Under the pieces are notes generated by a model. That model ran no database searches. It had not been told where the DNA came from and saw nothing but the letters and a program-made list of their open reading frames with translations. 64,000 bases of DNA from Poecilobothrus nobilitatus (Eukaryota > Arthropoda > Insecta > Diptera > Dolichopodidae). Location of the stretch: contig OX352773.1 of the NCBI GenBank assembly GCA_947095535.1, positions 166,358,438 through 166,422,437 on the forward strand, in the 5' to 3' direction. Each line of letters begins with the position of its first letter. The stretch's first letter is position 1. A program made the translations under genes and the position numbers. Below, piece by piece: positions 1-14,386 of the stretch.

Positions 1-9
1 TTATTTCTA

Positions 10-632
10 CAGTGAAACCTGTACTGTTGGCCACAATTACTATTGAATGGCCACTCGTGAAAATTGGCCAGAATATAATAACACGAAGAAAATTCCATAT
101 AAAATTGGTTCAAAATATCTCTTTATGTTATGTATATGACGTATATCTTGTAACATAATCATTTGTTTGCTCATATTATTTAACTTTTTGTAAGTATAAA
201 TTACCTGTAAAAGTTGACAAATTTTTTTTTTTTTTGTAAAACATTCAGAGTTCGAGGTGTAAAACATTCAGTGTAGAAGATTCCGAGTTCGTAATACATA
301 ATGTCAATTAAGGTAAATTATTTAATATTCAATGCGTTGGTATAAGAATTAGCAATTAACACTCAATAGTCATGCTGTTTACATGCACGTCTTATTTGTA
401 TGTGTTATTTTTATTTTATTTTTGTTTTGTTCAATTTTTTGAAGTTTTTAATGTTTAAATTTGAAAAAATTAAATTTTTAGATTTAAACCAATTTTGATT
501 AATAAAGTAAATTTGCATATTATAATAGATAATTACTTTTATATATATATATTTATATACATATATATTTACTTTTCGTTCGATTTAAAAGATTTTCGAA
601 TCGGAAATGACCAACTTAGACACGTTTCACTG
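10..632. mobile_element. Tc1/mariner-type MITE with TA duplication
   Basis: The two ends are inverted copies of each other: CAGTGAAACCTGTACTGTTGG at the left matches the complement of the right end (about 605-632), which reads CAGTGAAACGTGTCTAAGTTGG. Both ends are flanked by TA (8-9 and 633-634), the target duplication of Tc1/mariner transposons, and CAGTG termini are typical of that superfamily. The interior is AT-rich and holds no transposase, so it would be a non-autonomous copy moved in trans. The inverted ends are imperfect, about 20 of 26 bases matching by eye, which suggests age. Confidence 0.6.
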
Positions 633-3600
633 TATTATGATTATTATATAATATTTACTTCAATAACTTAAAAAAAATTATATTCGCGAAATCTTTTATT
701 ATTTTAATTTGAACTTCTTTTAATATTTTTTTTTTAATTTCCTTCACGTAATCGGGTCATCCTGAAATATCAGCAATAACGTATTACAATATAAAGAATA
801 ATCAAGAATTAATAAATATATTATGTAAGAAAATTAAAACATTAATTAATTTTAAAATTAATTTTTTATACTTATACTTTAAATTACCTAAAATTCGTAT
901 TATCATTAATTTGTCAAAATATTTTATACATAATATTACATACATATTTTAAACTATTTTCATTTATTCCTATGAATATGTTTTTCGAATGTCTAAGAGA
1001 GAAGAATATATTACAAGCTACAAACAACATCATTAGTTGGGTAAAACCATATCTACAATTAACAGTATCATAACAATTCGTTCTCTATAGTCTACAGTTC
1101 TATACACAGTCGTTAACTCTTTACAGTCTACGAAGTCTACTCTACAAGAGAGTATTGTCTACTAAGAGAGTATACTTAGCAGTCTGCATTTTTGCAATGA
1201 ATAAAATTTAAGTTCGAGAGAAAAATTTAAGATATATTTTTATTTTTCTACATTTAAACTGTAGAATGTTTTTTGAATATTTTAAATTGAATTGAAAATT
1301 ATTTTAAAATTATTGTATTTAGTAGATAAGTACTAAAAACAAAAAAAAATGCCTTATTTCTCTTTTTATTTTGATACCTACTATTCAAATAATTGACACT
1401 TGAATTCGTACATTTGTATAATTTTTTTCAGGGCTGCGAAATGACTAAATTTATTGTAAATACTTTCATAAATATGAATACATTTAAACTTTACTTTGAC
1501 AGCTGGCTAAGTATAGAGAACGAATGCGTTTATTATGAATTCAATATAAAGATTATTTAAATGTAAATTTATTTAAGTATTAATAATTAATTATTAATAA
1601 TTTAAATTGATATTATAGTTGTATAAGTAAACTTAAAAAAAACGTATTATTTATATTTTATTTTTAAAAATGTTCTTTAATTATCGTTTCAAAATTATAA
1701 TATATGATGCATTGATTTTTAATTAGTCTGGTATTAATATTAAAATCGATTTTTATAGGGATGATATAATATGTTAACTTAATTTTCTCTTAATGGGTAG
1801 TTTAATCGAAAGTGGACCTTTTTTTATATTATAATTAATAATTAATATTAAAATTATTAATATTATTTAATTATCAATATTAGAAAATCACTTTAATTTA
1901 ATTTTAATAATTATTTCTAAAAAAAAAAAAAAAAACGAATCATTTAGATCTTTTAGATTTTTATTATTAATTTAATTATTCTATTTTTGTTTTTTTTTTT
2001 TTAAAATAAAGTAAAAAATATTAATTAAATTGTCTATATATCGTGTACCTATATAATTTTGTCTATATACACCTAGTGTTATACTAAAATAAACTAATAA
2101 TATAAATGAAAATCTACTATATTAATTTTATTATAAATAAAATATTTATTTTTGAAAAAATAAAAAAATAAATGTTTTCTCTTCAAATTAATTATAATTA
2201 AAATCTGTTAATATTCATTACATATTATTTATTGTTTCATAATTTTATTTTCAAAAAATGATTAACAAAAACTAAAATATTGCATATATTTAATTAATTT
2301 ATTTACCAATTATACATGCATACATGCATTCATACATTCATACATTAAAACATCATTAAAAACAAAAAAAAAAACATTTAAAAACTATTAATTTTTTTTT
2401 TTTTTGTTTAAATTGCCATATTTTTAAAAGAAATGATAAAACCAGAATGATCGTGATTGCATTGCTAGTTAAAAATATAATTAAAAATTTAAAATAAATT
2501 TAATAAATAAATTAATAAAATTAATAAAATTAAATAAATTAAAATTACAACAAAACCAAAAAAAAATTATTATTAAATTTTTTTTTTAAATTTTTTAATA
2601 AAAAAAAAATAAAATAAATAAAATTTGTTATTTAATAATATTTAAATAATATTTTCAATTTTTTTTTTTTTTTTTTTTCGAACAATAAAATTATATAAGA
2701 AATATTTATTAATAATAAAAATAAAATAATTTATAAATAAAAAAAAAATTTTAGCTAGAAATTCGTATAATATTTACTTAAAATAAAAAAAAAATAAAAG
2801 AATTAATAACAGTTAAAGGGAATACAAATCAACAGAAAAAAAAAAAAAATAAAAAACAAAAACAATAAGCAAAAACATTTAATAGACAAAAAGCATATTA
2901 ATATTTAAATTAATATTTTAAAAGAAATTTTTATGTCAAAAAAAAAAAATAAATTAAAATATTTAATAATCTTTGCAAAACAAATAAAAAAAAAACATTA
3001 CTATTAAAATACAAAAAATAATACTTTTAACTAATGTATGTACTAATAATGTATGTATTAAATAAATTGAAAATTAATTTTTATTTTTTTTTTTTGCGAT
3101 TTTTCAAAAAAAAAAACAAAACTATTTCTGAAATTATTTTTTTATTCATATTTTTATACGAAAAAATTTTAATATTCCAGTATAATAATATAAATAAAAA
3201 AAAAAAACAAAAAATTAAATTAACTAACTATTATTAATATAAATTAATTAAATTAAATTAAAATACAATATTAAAACAAAAAAAAAAACGATTTTACTTT
3301 TTTTTTTATTTTATTTTTATTTTTATTTAAATACTATAAGTATTTTGAAACTGACTTTCTTAAATTAAAATCCAAATTGTGATGATGGAGGAATTCAGAA
3401 TATTTAAGGTGGAACTGATTAAAATAATAGGAGCTGATAGATATGAGCTGATACAAATAAGAAAAAAATTTTTTTCAGCTTTTAAATTCAATGAAAATTT
3501 ATTCACCATTCTATTTATTAAAATGAAAAATGTCCCTTAAGTTGTTACTTTCCTAAATTCCACTTATTATTCATTTTTTGCACAAATTTTTTGGCTATTC

Positions 3601-4525
3601 AAACAAACTTAGTGTACTTATGATTATCATTAATTAGCCAGTTTTATTAATTTTCTATTCATTTAAACATTGTGGTAAAAAAAATTCCTGCTCTAGTTTT
3701 TCTTTAATGGAATATTCTATTCATAACGACACATCTACATATACATACATCATTTTGTTATTTTAGCTGCCAAATAAGTTTAAGTTTTTTTTTTTTTCTC
3801 ATTGTAAACCTTATTTTTCTCCTGGAGATCTGACCTATATCTGGAAAACATAATATTCAAACTAAGATAGAGTACAACTCAAACATATGGGCTGGAACTG
3901 CTCAAATATAATTAAATTACTTGAACCAAATCTAAAATTGCGCTTTACGCCTGATTGGTGACCTTATTGTTCAGGAAACCTTTACTCCTTTTTACTCATT
4001 TCGTAATATTGAGTTTTATCTCTCTTTTATAGATATCTTTTGTAGATAATAAAACTTGTTCTATTGAATTGAAATCAATAATGCCTACCATAATTCTAGC
4101 TCAATAGTAAGGATTCCGCAAATGATAATTTCTCGACCGTAGAAATTCTTAATTTTTATATTATTTCTCTTCAACTTCTCTTCCTCTTACTCAAACCAAC
4201 AATTCTATAAACGAATCCTTTCCTAAAGTTTGGGAGAGCGTGTAAAAAAAATACCCTTCATTAATGCGTTTATCTAACAGTTAAATGTTTTAAACATTTA
4301 TTTAAAATTTCTGGATTTTCTTGCAACAAATAGTTTTGCATCTGTCTATATAAAAAATACATAAAAAGGTTTTCTATCTAAAGGTAACCTTTTTTTTTGG
4401 CATTAATGACATGAATTTTAATGATAAATAAGAGTAATCAAAAAATATTATCTTGTATATTGCAATAATTCAAAAAATTTGTATTTTCTTCAGTTTTTAT
4501 TTTTGATATTTGAATTTTATTTTGA
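633..4525. other. AT-rich non-coding DNA, no gene seen
   Basis: Both strands carry dense stop codons and many A and T runs. No coding exon, tRNA or RNA gene was recognised. The short open frame at 3034-3237 is built from A/T homopolymers and looks fortuitous. A possible small inverted-repeat element lies at 1076-1525. Confidence 0.6.
1076..1525. repeat. Possible MITE: 14-bp inverted repeat pair
   Basis: ATTCGTTCTCTATA at 1076-1089 is exactly complementary to TATAGAGAACGAAT at 1512-1525, giving a 450-bp unit with inverted ends. No target-site duplication is clear and no second copy is in the window, so it may be a degenerate MITE or chance. No coding potential is seen between the arms. Confidence 0.3.
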
Positions 4526-4526
4526 T

Positions 4527-4696
4527 TTTTTTTTTTTTTTTTTTAATGCATTTCTTTCTGCCACATAAATGTGAATAGGAAATTACACAATCTTTCCTGT
4601 TCAAGCGTGATTGTAGTTGTCGTAAGGGGGAATATTGCCTCGGTGTTTACAGCGTATATTATACGTTCTTACCCACTAGGCCACCGAATCCTCTAT
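4527..4696 (-). mobile_element. tRNA-derived SINE, internally deleted copy
   Basis: On the minus strand this reads as the window's SINE family: tRNA-like head with a box-A-like segment (complement of acccactaggccacc), the motif CGCTGTAAACACCGAGG, then the 3' body with ACATTTATGTGGCAG and a terminal A-run (the T-run at 4527-4544). The box B segment GGTTCGAATCCCACA found in the other copies is missing. The head jumps from ACCGAGG to the ATTCCCCCTTACGAC part. A copy without box B should be unable to recruit TFIIIC, so it is probably dead. Confidence 0.75.
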
Positions 4697-6548
4697 TTTG
4701 AATTTCTTAGATATCATTTGTTTCAACAGCCGCTACCATTTTCTTAGCCGCCACCGCCATTATTCTGTTTTTTTTTAGAGAAATTTGTCGACCGTCGCGG
4801 AATTTCATTGAATTTATTTAATTTGTATAATTAATCAGCTGTTACCTTTGGACAATTTTCATTTTAATGTATCTGGTACATTATACTATTTTGTTGTACA
4901 ATTATGATACTATATATCTACTTATAACATTTATAATATTCAATTTCTTGGCATTTTTTCCATGTTAGTTTGTTTTTTTCTATTAAAAATACATACATAC
5001 ATAGGTTACAACCTATCAAAGATTGCAACCAATATTCTATTAAAACTATAGAGAAAATACTAAAGAAAAATATTTTTATTCAAAATTTAAGAAAATCTGT
5101 TTTAAAATATTTTCTTTTGTTTTAATTCTTCACCTACAGAAAATTTTAATATATTTCATTTTTAAATTTTTCTTCAAATTTTATTTTTTTTTTTTTTAAT
5201 TTAATACCAACTAAACAAAGATTCCATTGACAATTTCCTTTCCAAAAATATTAGATGTTAATTTATAATGGTTGAATATTTGGCATATAAATCAGCTTAA
5301 AAAATCAACCCAATTTTCGATCGATTATATTTGTATCAGAATGAAAAAAAGTATTTATAACAATTTTTTGATCCAGAAAATCAAAGAAAACTTAATTAAC
5401 TTATACATATATATATATATATATAAATAAAGATGAATTGAATAGAAATCAATTTCAGACTTATGATACTAATTTTAATACTAGCTGTTAGATTCTTTTA
5501 TACATACACAATCTCCTGTTAATTTTTAAATTCAATAGAAATCGTAACAAAACAACTAAGTAATTCAAATTAAATTTTTTACAATGAAGATTCAATAGCG
5601 CACAATGTATTATACATAATAATATTCTAACATAATATAAAGTGGGCCTATTACCATATTTGTAAATTTCTACTTTCTAAAAAGAAATATTAATCCTATT
5701 TGGAAAAGAAAATTTTTTAATCAAAAACAAAAATAATCATTAATTTAACCAAAAAAAAAAAAATGTTTACATTAATTTGATGTCCTTAATGTTTTCACCA
5801 ATAGATAAGTCCTGAAATGAGTTTTAAATAACACAGTATAGAATAAAAACAAAAACTCAAAACTAATAAAGAAAAATAGTTAATACTGCAAAAGACATGT
5901 TTGATTTGATGATTTAACTGTAAAATATTTCATCCACTAGTCCAATGAGTTCTAATAATTTTATTCCCGTACAAAAAGGATATAATAATAAATAAGTTTT
6001 TCATTTCAAAACTGTATGGTATTAATTTAGTGAAAATTCAGTAAGCAATTTTCCAATTACTATTAGATTTCCTTACTAAAAAACAAACGAAAGGAAAAAT
6101 TATTAGAGATCTAATTGTATTGACTTTTCTATTGGTTCAGAACGCAAACCATAAGTTTCTTCAGCATCTGTAGTTTTCATTTTTAAGTTAATTGTTTTCA
6201 GAGTAAAAGAGAATATAAATGATGGATATTTAAGGCTGAAAGATGCATGTCAAGATTTGGAATATTCATTAAATCATATAATTTTCAATTTTCTTTTTCT
6301 CTCACTATTCGATACTTATACAAAGTTCAAAAAAAATTATTGAAGACATAAAATATACTAATCAAGGACTTAAATGAAATTAAACAAACCATAAAAAATA
6401 CTAAATCAAACATACCAACATAAAAGTACATTAATTCCTAAATTTACAGGGTAAAAATGATTTACAGTATGTAGGGACAAAACAAAACCGTGTGAAATAT
6501 TTTAAAGCATATAAAATTTAAAAAAAAAAAATATTTTAAAACAGTAAA

Positions 6549-6693
6549 GCATTGATTAAAGGATGATGCTAAGCGTAATTAAGGGATAATGCTAAGTGGT
6601 GTAATTAAGAGATTACTACTTAGTGTAATTAAGGGATGGTGCTATAAGCGTAATTAAAGAATGATATTAACCATAATTAAGGGATGACGATGA
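6549..6693 (+). repeat. Minisatellite, about 30-bp unit, ~5 copies
   Basis: Degenerate head-to-tail repeats of the type TTAAGGGATGATGCTAAGCG-TAA. Units are recognisable at about 6556, 6579, 6611, 6642 and 6673, with spacing around 25-32 bp. Their moderate base complexity stands out against the surrounding A/T runs. No coding role is seen. Confidence 0.6.
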
Positions 6694-9600
6694 ATTAAAA
6701 AAAACAAAAAAAAACAAAATAAAAAACTTTTAAAAGAAGAATTTTTCTGTTACTAACTCATTTTTGCTTTTTTTTTAATATCTATAGTTTTAATTAATTT
6801 CTTCTTTTTTTTTTTTTTTTTTTTATATATATATAACATTTTAATCCAAAAAAAAAAAAAAAAAAACAAGAACCATTTAGAACTGAAACTATTTAATAAA
6901 AATTTATATTTCTATATAAAAATAAAAAAAAAAAATGCAAAAAGTTAAAGTTAAAAAAAAAAAAAACACAAAATATTTGAAGAAAAAGAAAAAAAATATA
7001 TTAATTATCAAAAAAATAAATTTTATTATATATTTCAAAAACAAAATATTAAAATATGAACAAAAATATTAATGAAAAAAAAAAAAAAAAAAAATTATTG
7101 TATAAAATTTATATATATTTATATATATATACGTAAAAAAAATATATTCACATATATATATAAAAGAAAAAGAAAAACACGCCCAAGTCTTATGAAATAA
7201 TTTTTGTATAAAAAAAAAAAGAAAAAAAAAACTATAATGGATTTAAAAAAAAAAAAAAAAACAAAAATAATACACAAATTAATTGAATCAAAATCAACAC
7301 AAAAAAAAACTCATCATTTCAAAATAAAATTTTCTTTTATTTGCTAAAAAAAAAAAAAAAAACACTTCAACTAAAAAATAAAAACTTTCTATAACGTTTT
7401 GTTTTTTTAAAAAAAAAGTTTTTACAAGATACACAAAAAAAAATATTTTTTGGTTTTAAACTTAAAATTGTACGTATAAATTTTTTTTTTTTAATGAATT
7501 TTTATACAAATAATATTTTAAAGAATTAATTTTAATAATATTTAATTAAATAATGATTACGGTTAAAAATAATTTGAATTATACAGAAATAATTAAAACC
7601 TCAACTACACTCAGAGAAATTTTTACTAGTACATATATAATATTTTTTTTTTTCTCATTAAAATTTTATTTAATACTTTATAGTTGTATACATATTTAAA
7701 TGAAAAACTTGTTTTTTTCTTTTTTTAATAGCTTTTTATTTATTTAAAAAACTACTTACTTAATTACTTAAATTGTATACATTTAAATTTTCGCCCCTTA
7801 AAAAATAAAAGAAATTCTCTGATATTCATCTCAAAACCTTTAAAATTTGTTTAGTATATTTAAAACAGAATTCGAATGAAAAACCGTGATATGACAACAT
7901 TGTGCTAAATAATCGCATATAAAACAAGGATAAAACCATCATGATTTTTAATTTTGTCATTACATATTATACCCACTTAAGTAATAGCAAAGATTATATA
8001 AGTAGTATATTATCTATGTATGTGCATATACTGGACCATCAGACAAAAATCAAAAAAAAAAAAAAATCACAAATTGAAATTAATGAAAATATGTATAGTA
8101 AAATTCTACAATCAAAAAACAAATTCATTAGTATTGGTCAAAATGATCTATATTTGATATGTGTCTAGTCTACATGTGTCTAGGTTACACAATAGCAAAT
8201 CTTGTCAACATTTTTTTATAATTAATGATTCATTTAAAAAAAAACACTAATATATTTTAAAAAAGTTTTCATGGTATAACCCTTTCCGTACACTTTTTAA
8301 AAAAAAAATTAAAATTTTTTAATGAATGTGTAAAAATAGATAGATATGTTAATTAATAGATATGTATAGTTATGTTATAGCTTTGAACATTGAAATAATT
8401 CATTTTGATGTAATATAAACTTTCAGCAACATTTTTGTAGCAAAAAAAAGAAATATATGTACATACTTGAATTTATTGAAACAGAATTTCCATATATAAT
8501 ATGTATGTGTATGTGCATTAGTATGATAATCATAATATAATAATATATAATTTTATAATATACTAGCAAAATAAATTGCATTCCACATTAGAAAATTTTA
8601 ATTTTGGCAACATGTTTCTAATTTCAATTATTTATCAAAAGTTGCGATACAAAATAATTTACCAACATAAGAATTAAGTTAAAAACTATTTTCATTGTGA
8701 CAAAATTTTGTTCGTAATGCAACATCTTATACTACTTATATAATCTTTAGTAATAGGAAATTGAATTATCTTTTTAATAAAAGTTATCATTTGTAATTTT
8801 ATTCGTAAGAGTAATTTTTAGCAGTAAAATACCGTAAAAGAGTAATTTTTTGCAAGTAAAAGTTAATTTTTTTTTTTTCAAAAACCCAATTAAATGTAAC
8901 TTAAAACAAAAATTAATACTTAGTGCCACCATACTAATGAAAATAATCAGTTAGATATAACAGTTAATAACAATTAACAGTAAATGGTTATATTATACAA
9001 AAAATGCATACATATATATTTATAATTGTTGAAAAAATGCATATATATTAATAATTGTTGTTTGTATCTCATGGTATACCTATTCAACAATTAGTATCTT
9101 ATGAGTCATATGACCAATAAAAATTTACTAAAACATAACGGTGAAAATTAGCATTTCTAGTAAGAAAATATAACATTTTTAAATTTTAAGTAATATAATT
9201 TCAAAAAACAATATTCTCTGAGTATATTTGTGATAAATGTTCAATATATACGGTATAAACTATATTAACAAAATATATAAAATTAAATTTTACGGTATTA
9301 CCTACATTACGTATATATAGGTTTCAATTAAAACTTATATTTTATTTTCTGTTTTTTTTTCATTCTTAATTAAATATAACCAACAAATTAATTAACATTT
9401 AAAAATCTCTTTTTTAAATTTTTTTTTTAAATTAAGTTTTAATTAAATTAAATTTTCATTTTTCTATAAATTCTAAAATAACTAAAAAATTAAATAACTA
9501 AAAAAAAAACAAAAAAAAATAAATCCATTTTTTTTTTCTTTTTATTCTCATTTTTTTATATAAAAAAAATAAATAAAAATTTTAATTAAAAAAATAAAAC

Positions 9601-12600
9601 CACTTTATATAAAAAAAAAATTTATTTAAAAAATAAAATTAAAACCAAAAAAAAAAAAAAAAAAAAACAAATTTACGGTAAGTTTTTTACAGCTTTCATT
9701 ATCAAATTTAAATTGCGCGCCGACAAAAAAAAAAAACAAAAAATAGAATTTATTAAAATATTTAAAAAATTTGAAAATTAATACAAAAATTTAAAGCAAA
9801 TTTATTGTTTTTTTTGTTTTTTTTTTTTTTTTAATTTTGTAATTTATAAGAATAATTTATATTAATAGCTTTTATATTAAAAAAAAAAAAAAAAAAACAA
9901 AATAAACAAATAAATAAATAAATAAAGTTAATATAGTAATTTTTAAAAACTGCTTTTATATCTTACAAAATATATGAAATATATGAAAAGGGATAAAAAT
10001 GAGAAAAAGAAAAAATCACGGTTAATATTTAAAAAACAAAAAAAAAAAAAAAACAAGAAAAATAAAAAAAAATTATGAGAATAAAAATAATAAAAAGACC
10101 GTCCGCTTTTAATTAATTTGCATTTTAAAATATTAACATTTTATTTTTAATCAAAATTTTGTGCAAAACCAATATAAATAAATTAAATATATATACATAA
10201 TAATATAAATAATAAAAAATTAATTATATTTAAATTAAAAAAAAAAAAAAGAAAAAAAAAACTGAATCAATATGCAAAAAAAAAAAATATATAAGTAATA
10301 TAAAATGCCTCTTTATGAAATGGTTTCCTTACAGTCATTATTTACAATTAATTGGCAAAATAAAAATAAAAAAATTATTTTAGGTAATAATTTTTATTGC
10401 TATATAAAGATTAAGTTATCTCAAAATATTCTGAAAGCATTCAATTAATTTGAAAAAAAAAAAAAAAATAATTTAATAAAATAACAAAAATATTATGTTA
10501 AAATGTAATTATTTTTTAAAATGAAAAATAGAAAAACTGACATAAATAAATAATTTGAGTAGATAGAAAAAAAGATCTGTTTGATATCTTAAAAATTTTT
10601 AAAACTTTCTTTAAAGTTTTCTGTTTGATATTCAAATTCTATTTACTTTTTGACAGTTAAAGAGATAAAAATGTGACGTCACGACGACATATTTACTTCC
10701 CCTTATCTTAAAGTAAAATTTTCTATTTTTAAAAAGAAAAAAAGTGTTCAAAATTGTTGTTGATTAATTGTTAGAAATTTTGAATAGTTTGGAGGTTAGA
10801 AATTTTGAATATTAATAAAAAAATGTTTGTCTTTTTTTTTTGCGAATATGACATTATTTATTTTAATGTTATTTTTAAAATTAATTTTAAAAAAATATGT
10901 TACAATTAAATGTAAAAATTATATTTTTATTTGTTTATCCTTTTAAATTTCAATTATAAATATAAACTGTTAAAAATCAAAATATGTACTAAAAAGTTTT
11001 TGCACTAAAAGTTGTTAATATATTTTACATGCAATTGAGAGTAAATAACAGTTTTATATTTCCTTTTTTTTTTTTTTGACATGTCGTCATGTTGCTTTCG
11101 TTTTAAAGTTTTTACAAGTTTTATACCAAACCAGACCTTATATTATATTGTAATCTATAAAAGTTCTAATTTTTCTTGTCTACATCAAAATAAATTTTTA
11201 AATTTTTTTTTTTTTTAAAACAAAAATTATCAGTTTATAAAATCAGTCCCAACTCTACTCGAAATATGCTTTCATTAAAAAAAAAAAATTTTCAATACTT
11301 ATATTATTAACATAACAGAAAGTGTCAAAATAATATGAACAGCCTAAAAATATGCAATTTTTGTCATATTAAAATTTTCCCGTGAAAATGCAATTTTTTT
11401 TTTTTTTGTTTTTTCCGATTACAAGTTACATACATAAATTAAAAAAAAATTAATCAATATATTGGAAAAATATTATAATATGTATTTTATTATTTCATTA
11501 TTATTAAAATATGGAGTAAAAAGAAAATATAAACCGAATAAATAAATGGCTGTAAATCTATTACAAAAAAAAAACAAACAATTTTTTTTTTTTTGTTTTT
11601 TTTTAAATTAAGCTTTTATTATATAAAATAAATAAAATTAAATGAAAAAACAAAAACAAAAAAAAACAAAAAAAAAAAACATTTTTAAAAAATTCATTTT
11701 TTGCTGCTACTAAAAATTAAATAAAATTAATTAAAATTTTATTACTGTTACAATAATTATCTAAAATAGTCTGTGTATAAAATATCAGTTGTTATATTAT
11801 TATATAGAAAATAATATGTTAAAATATTTTTCATTACCTATTTGTTTTTTAATTTATTTGTTAAATTTTTATATTATATGGCTATTAATTAGAAAATTTG
11901 GCTTTTTATTAAATGTTTCAACACAGAATATAAGAAAAAAGCAAAAAAAAAAAACACAAAAATTATTAAATCAATTAAAATTTGATTGAATGAAAAAGAA
12001 ACCACTTTAAAAAATTAAATAAAAAACTGTAAAACTATATATTATTTATTACATATAGTAAGTAAATTATGTATATGAATGTTTATTTGTCAAGATTAAA
12101 ATTAAAAACATGGTTATATTTATATAACATTATTATAATGTCTCACTAGCACCCAAAAAAAAAAAAAAAAAAACCAAAAATTTGTTAAAAATAGTAAAAA
12201 ATTTTAAGGAAATAAAAAAATAAACAATACCCAAATTAAAAAAGAAAAAAAAAAAAAAAAACAATTGAACCGAAAAGAAAATAATGTATAAAAAATAAAT
12301 GTTAGAAAAATTGAATAAATTTTCCCTCATATAAAAAAGAAAAATTAAAAATTACCACAAAAAAAAAAAAAAAATCTAAAAATAAAATAGAAAATTTTTA
12401 AATATTAAAAACAAAAAGTCCATTATTTTTTTTTATATTTCTTAAAATAAAAAGTCATTTGCATACTATTAATATTAAAATATATTAAAGTTTTTTTATA
12501 AAATATACATATATATAGTTTACAATCTCGAATTACATATATATATATTTCTATTGCATTAAAAATCAGTCTATTTAAATTTTTATTTTATAGATACTAT

Positions 12601-14350
12601 AAAATTGCAATACTGTACTAGCTGAAACATAAGTTAATTAATGGTAATTTTTCTTAAACATCCAAATCTCGATTTACGTCGGATAAGATATAGACGGTTC
12701 ATATTTATATAATTTCTAGATCATTTTTAAATATCTATGAATTATTTTGTATTAATAAATTGTAACAGTTAATGAAAAATATTCGCAGAAAATTTATTAA
12801 ACAAATCAACAATAAGTTATTTCACCTCATAGAAATATTATTAAAAAAAAAAATACATTTTATTAATCAGTTTTTATTATAATTTTGATAACTTGATATT
12901 TCTAGAAAGTTTTTGTTTTTTAAATTTAATAAAATATTTATTATGTTACAGAATTCCATCTTTAAAAAGACACACTTAATTCTTAATTCATATAAAAATA
13001 CAATTTTATGTACAGTACACTTAAAGTTATACGCATTCAAATTGAAATGATAAAAACTTTGATAAAATCAAAAACGACGCAAATCGAGGTATCAATATAA
13101 TTGAATATTTTACTATTTATATTAACACAATATTCACAATATGTTCACTTCATTGTGAGATCATTTTGCATCCTTTTAAATTTTCTTTTTCAAAATTTTA
13201 TTAATATAACATTTCCCAAAATACAACTTACAGTATAACATTGAAATACTATATATACATATATATTTACTAGCTTAAAATAATATTTAGTATCCTTTAT
13301 TAAAAAAAAAATTAAAAAAAAATTAAAAAAAAACAAAAACACGAACAAAGTATTGTGTGATATGTGATTGTCTTCTTAGAATAAATAAATAAAAATAAAT
13401 AAAAAAAATTAATAAAATAAAAATAAAAAATTAATAAAAATTAAAGAAAAAAAAAACTATAATAAAATTGAATACAAAAAAAAAATACTTATTTATATAG
13501 AATAATGTTGATTAAAAAACAAACAAAAAAAAAATAAAAAATAAAATAATTTTAATAATATTGTTGTACTGAAAAAAAACTTTTCATGTTTATTTAAAAA
13601 AAAAGCACGAAAAAAAAAAAAAAACAAAAAGAAACTATCGTAAAATGATTAAAAAATTATGTTAAAAAATGATTAAAAACTGTTTTTAAAAAATATTTTG
13701 TTAACTTTATTCAAAAACAAAAAATAAACAAAAAAATGAGTCAAGTTTTAAAAAAGGATAATAGCTTCTCATCTATTTTTAAACTCTTATTTCTTTTTCT
13801 TTTTTTTTTCTTTCATTGCTATTAAATTCATTTTTTAACTACCATTTATTACAATATTATTATTAATTGTCATAACAATTATTGCCTATTTAAAAATAAA
13901 AAAAAATAATTAAAATAATTCGAAATTGAATTTTTTAAAACAAATATTCTTTTTTTCATCTTCTCCTTTCGCTTTTCTTTTGCTTTTTTCACCTCTTTTA
14001 TTTCTGAAAAACTTTAAAAATACATTTTAAACATGAAAATTTTCTATAATATATAGATAATATTATACAATATAAATATAAAAAATATATGTAATATATT
14101 TCAAGTAATGTAATAATACAACGGTATAATTACATAAAATACATTTTAATATCGCTAACTCATACATAAATAAAATCTAATTAAAATGCATAAAATGAAA
14201 ATTAAAAATAAAATATAATGATTTGATATCGAGATTTATGATATAAATCTATATATTTTAGACACAAAACGCTGATAATGAATTAAAATAAAAAATTAGG
14301 AAAATAATTAAAAAATTAATTTTAAAAAATTGGCATAAAAAACTTTAACT

Positions 14351-14386
<36 letters not shown>

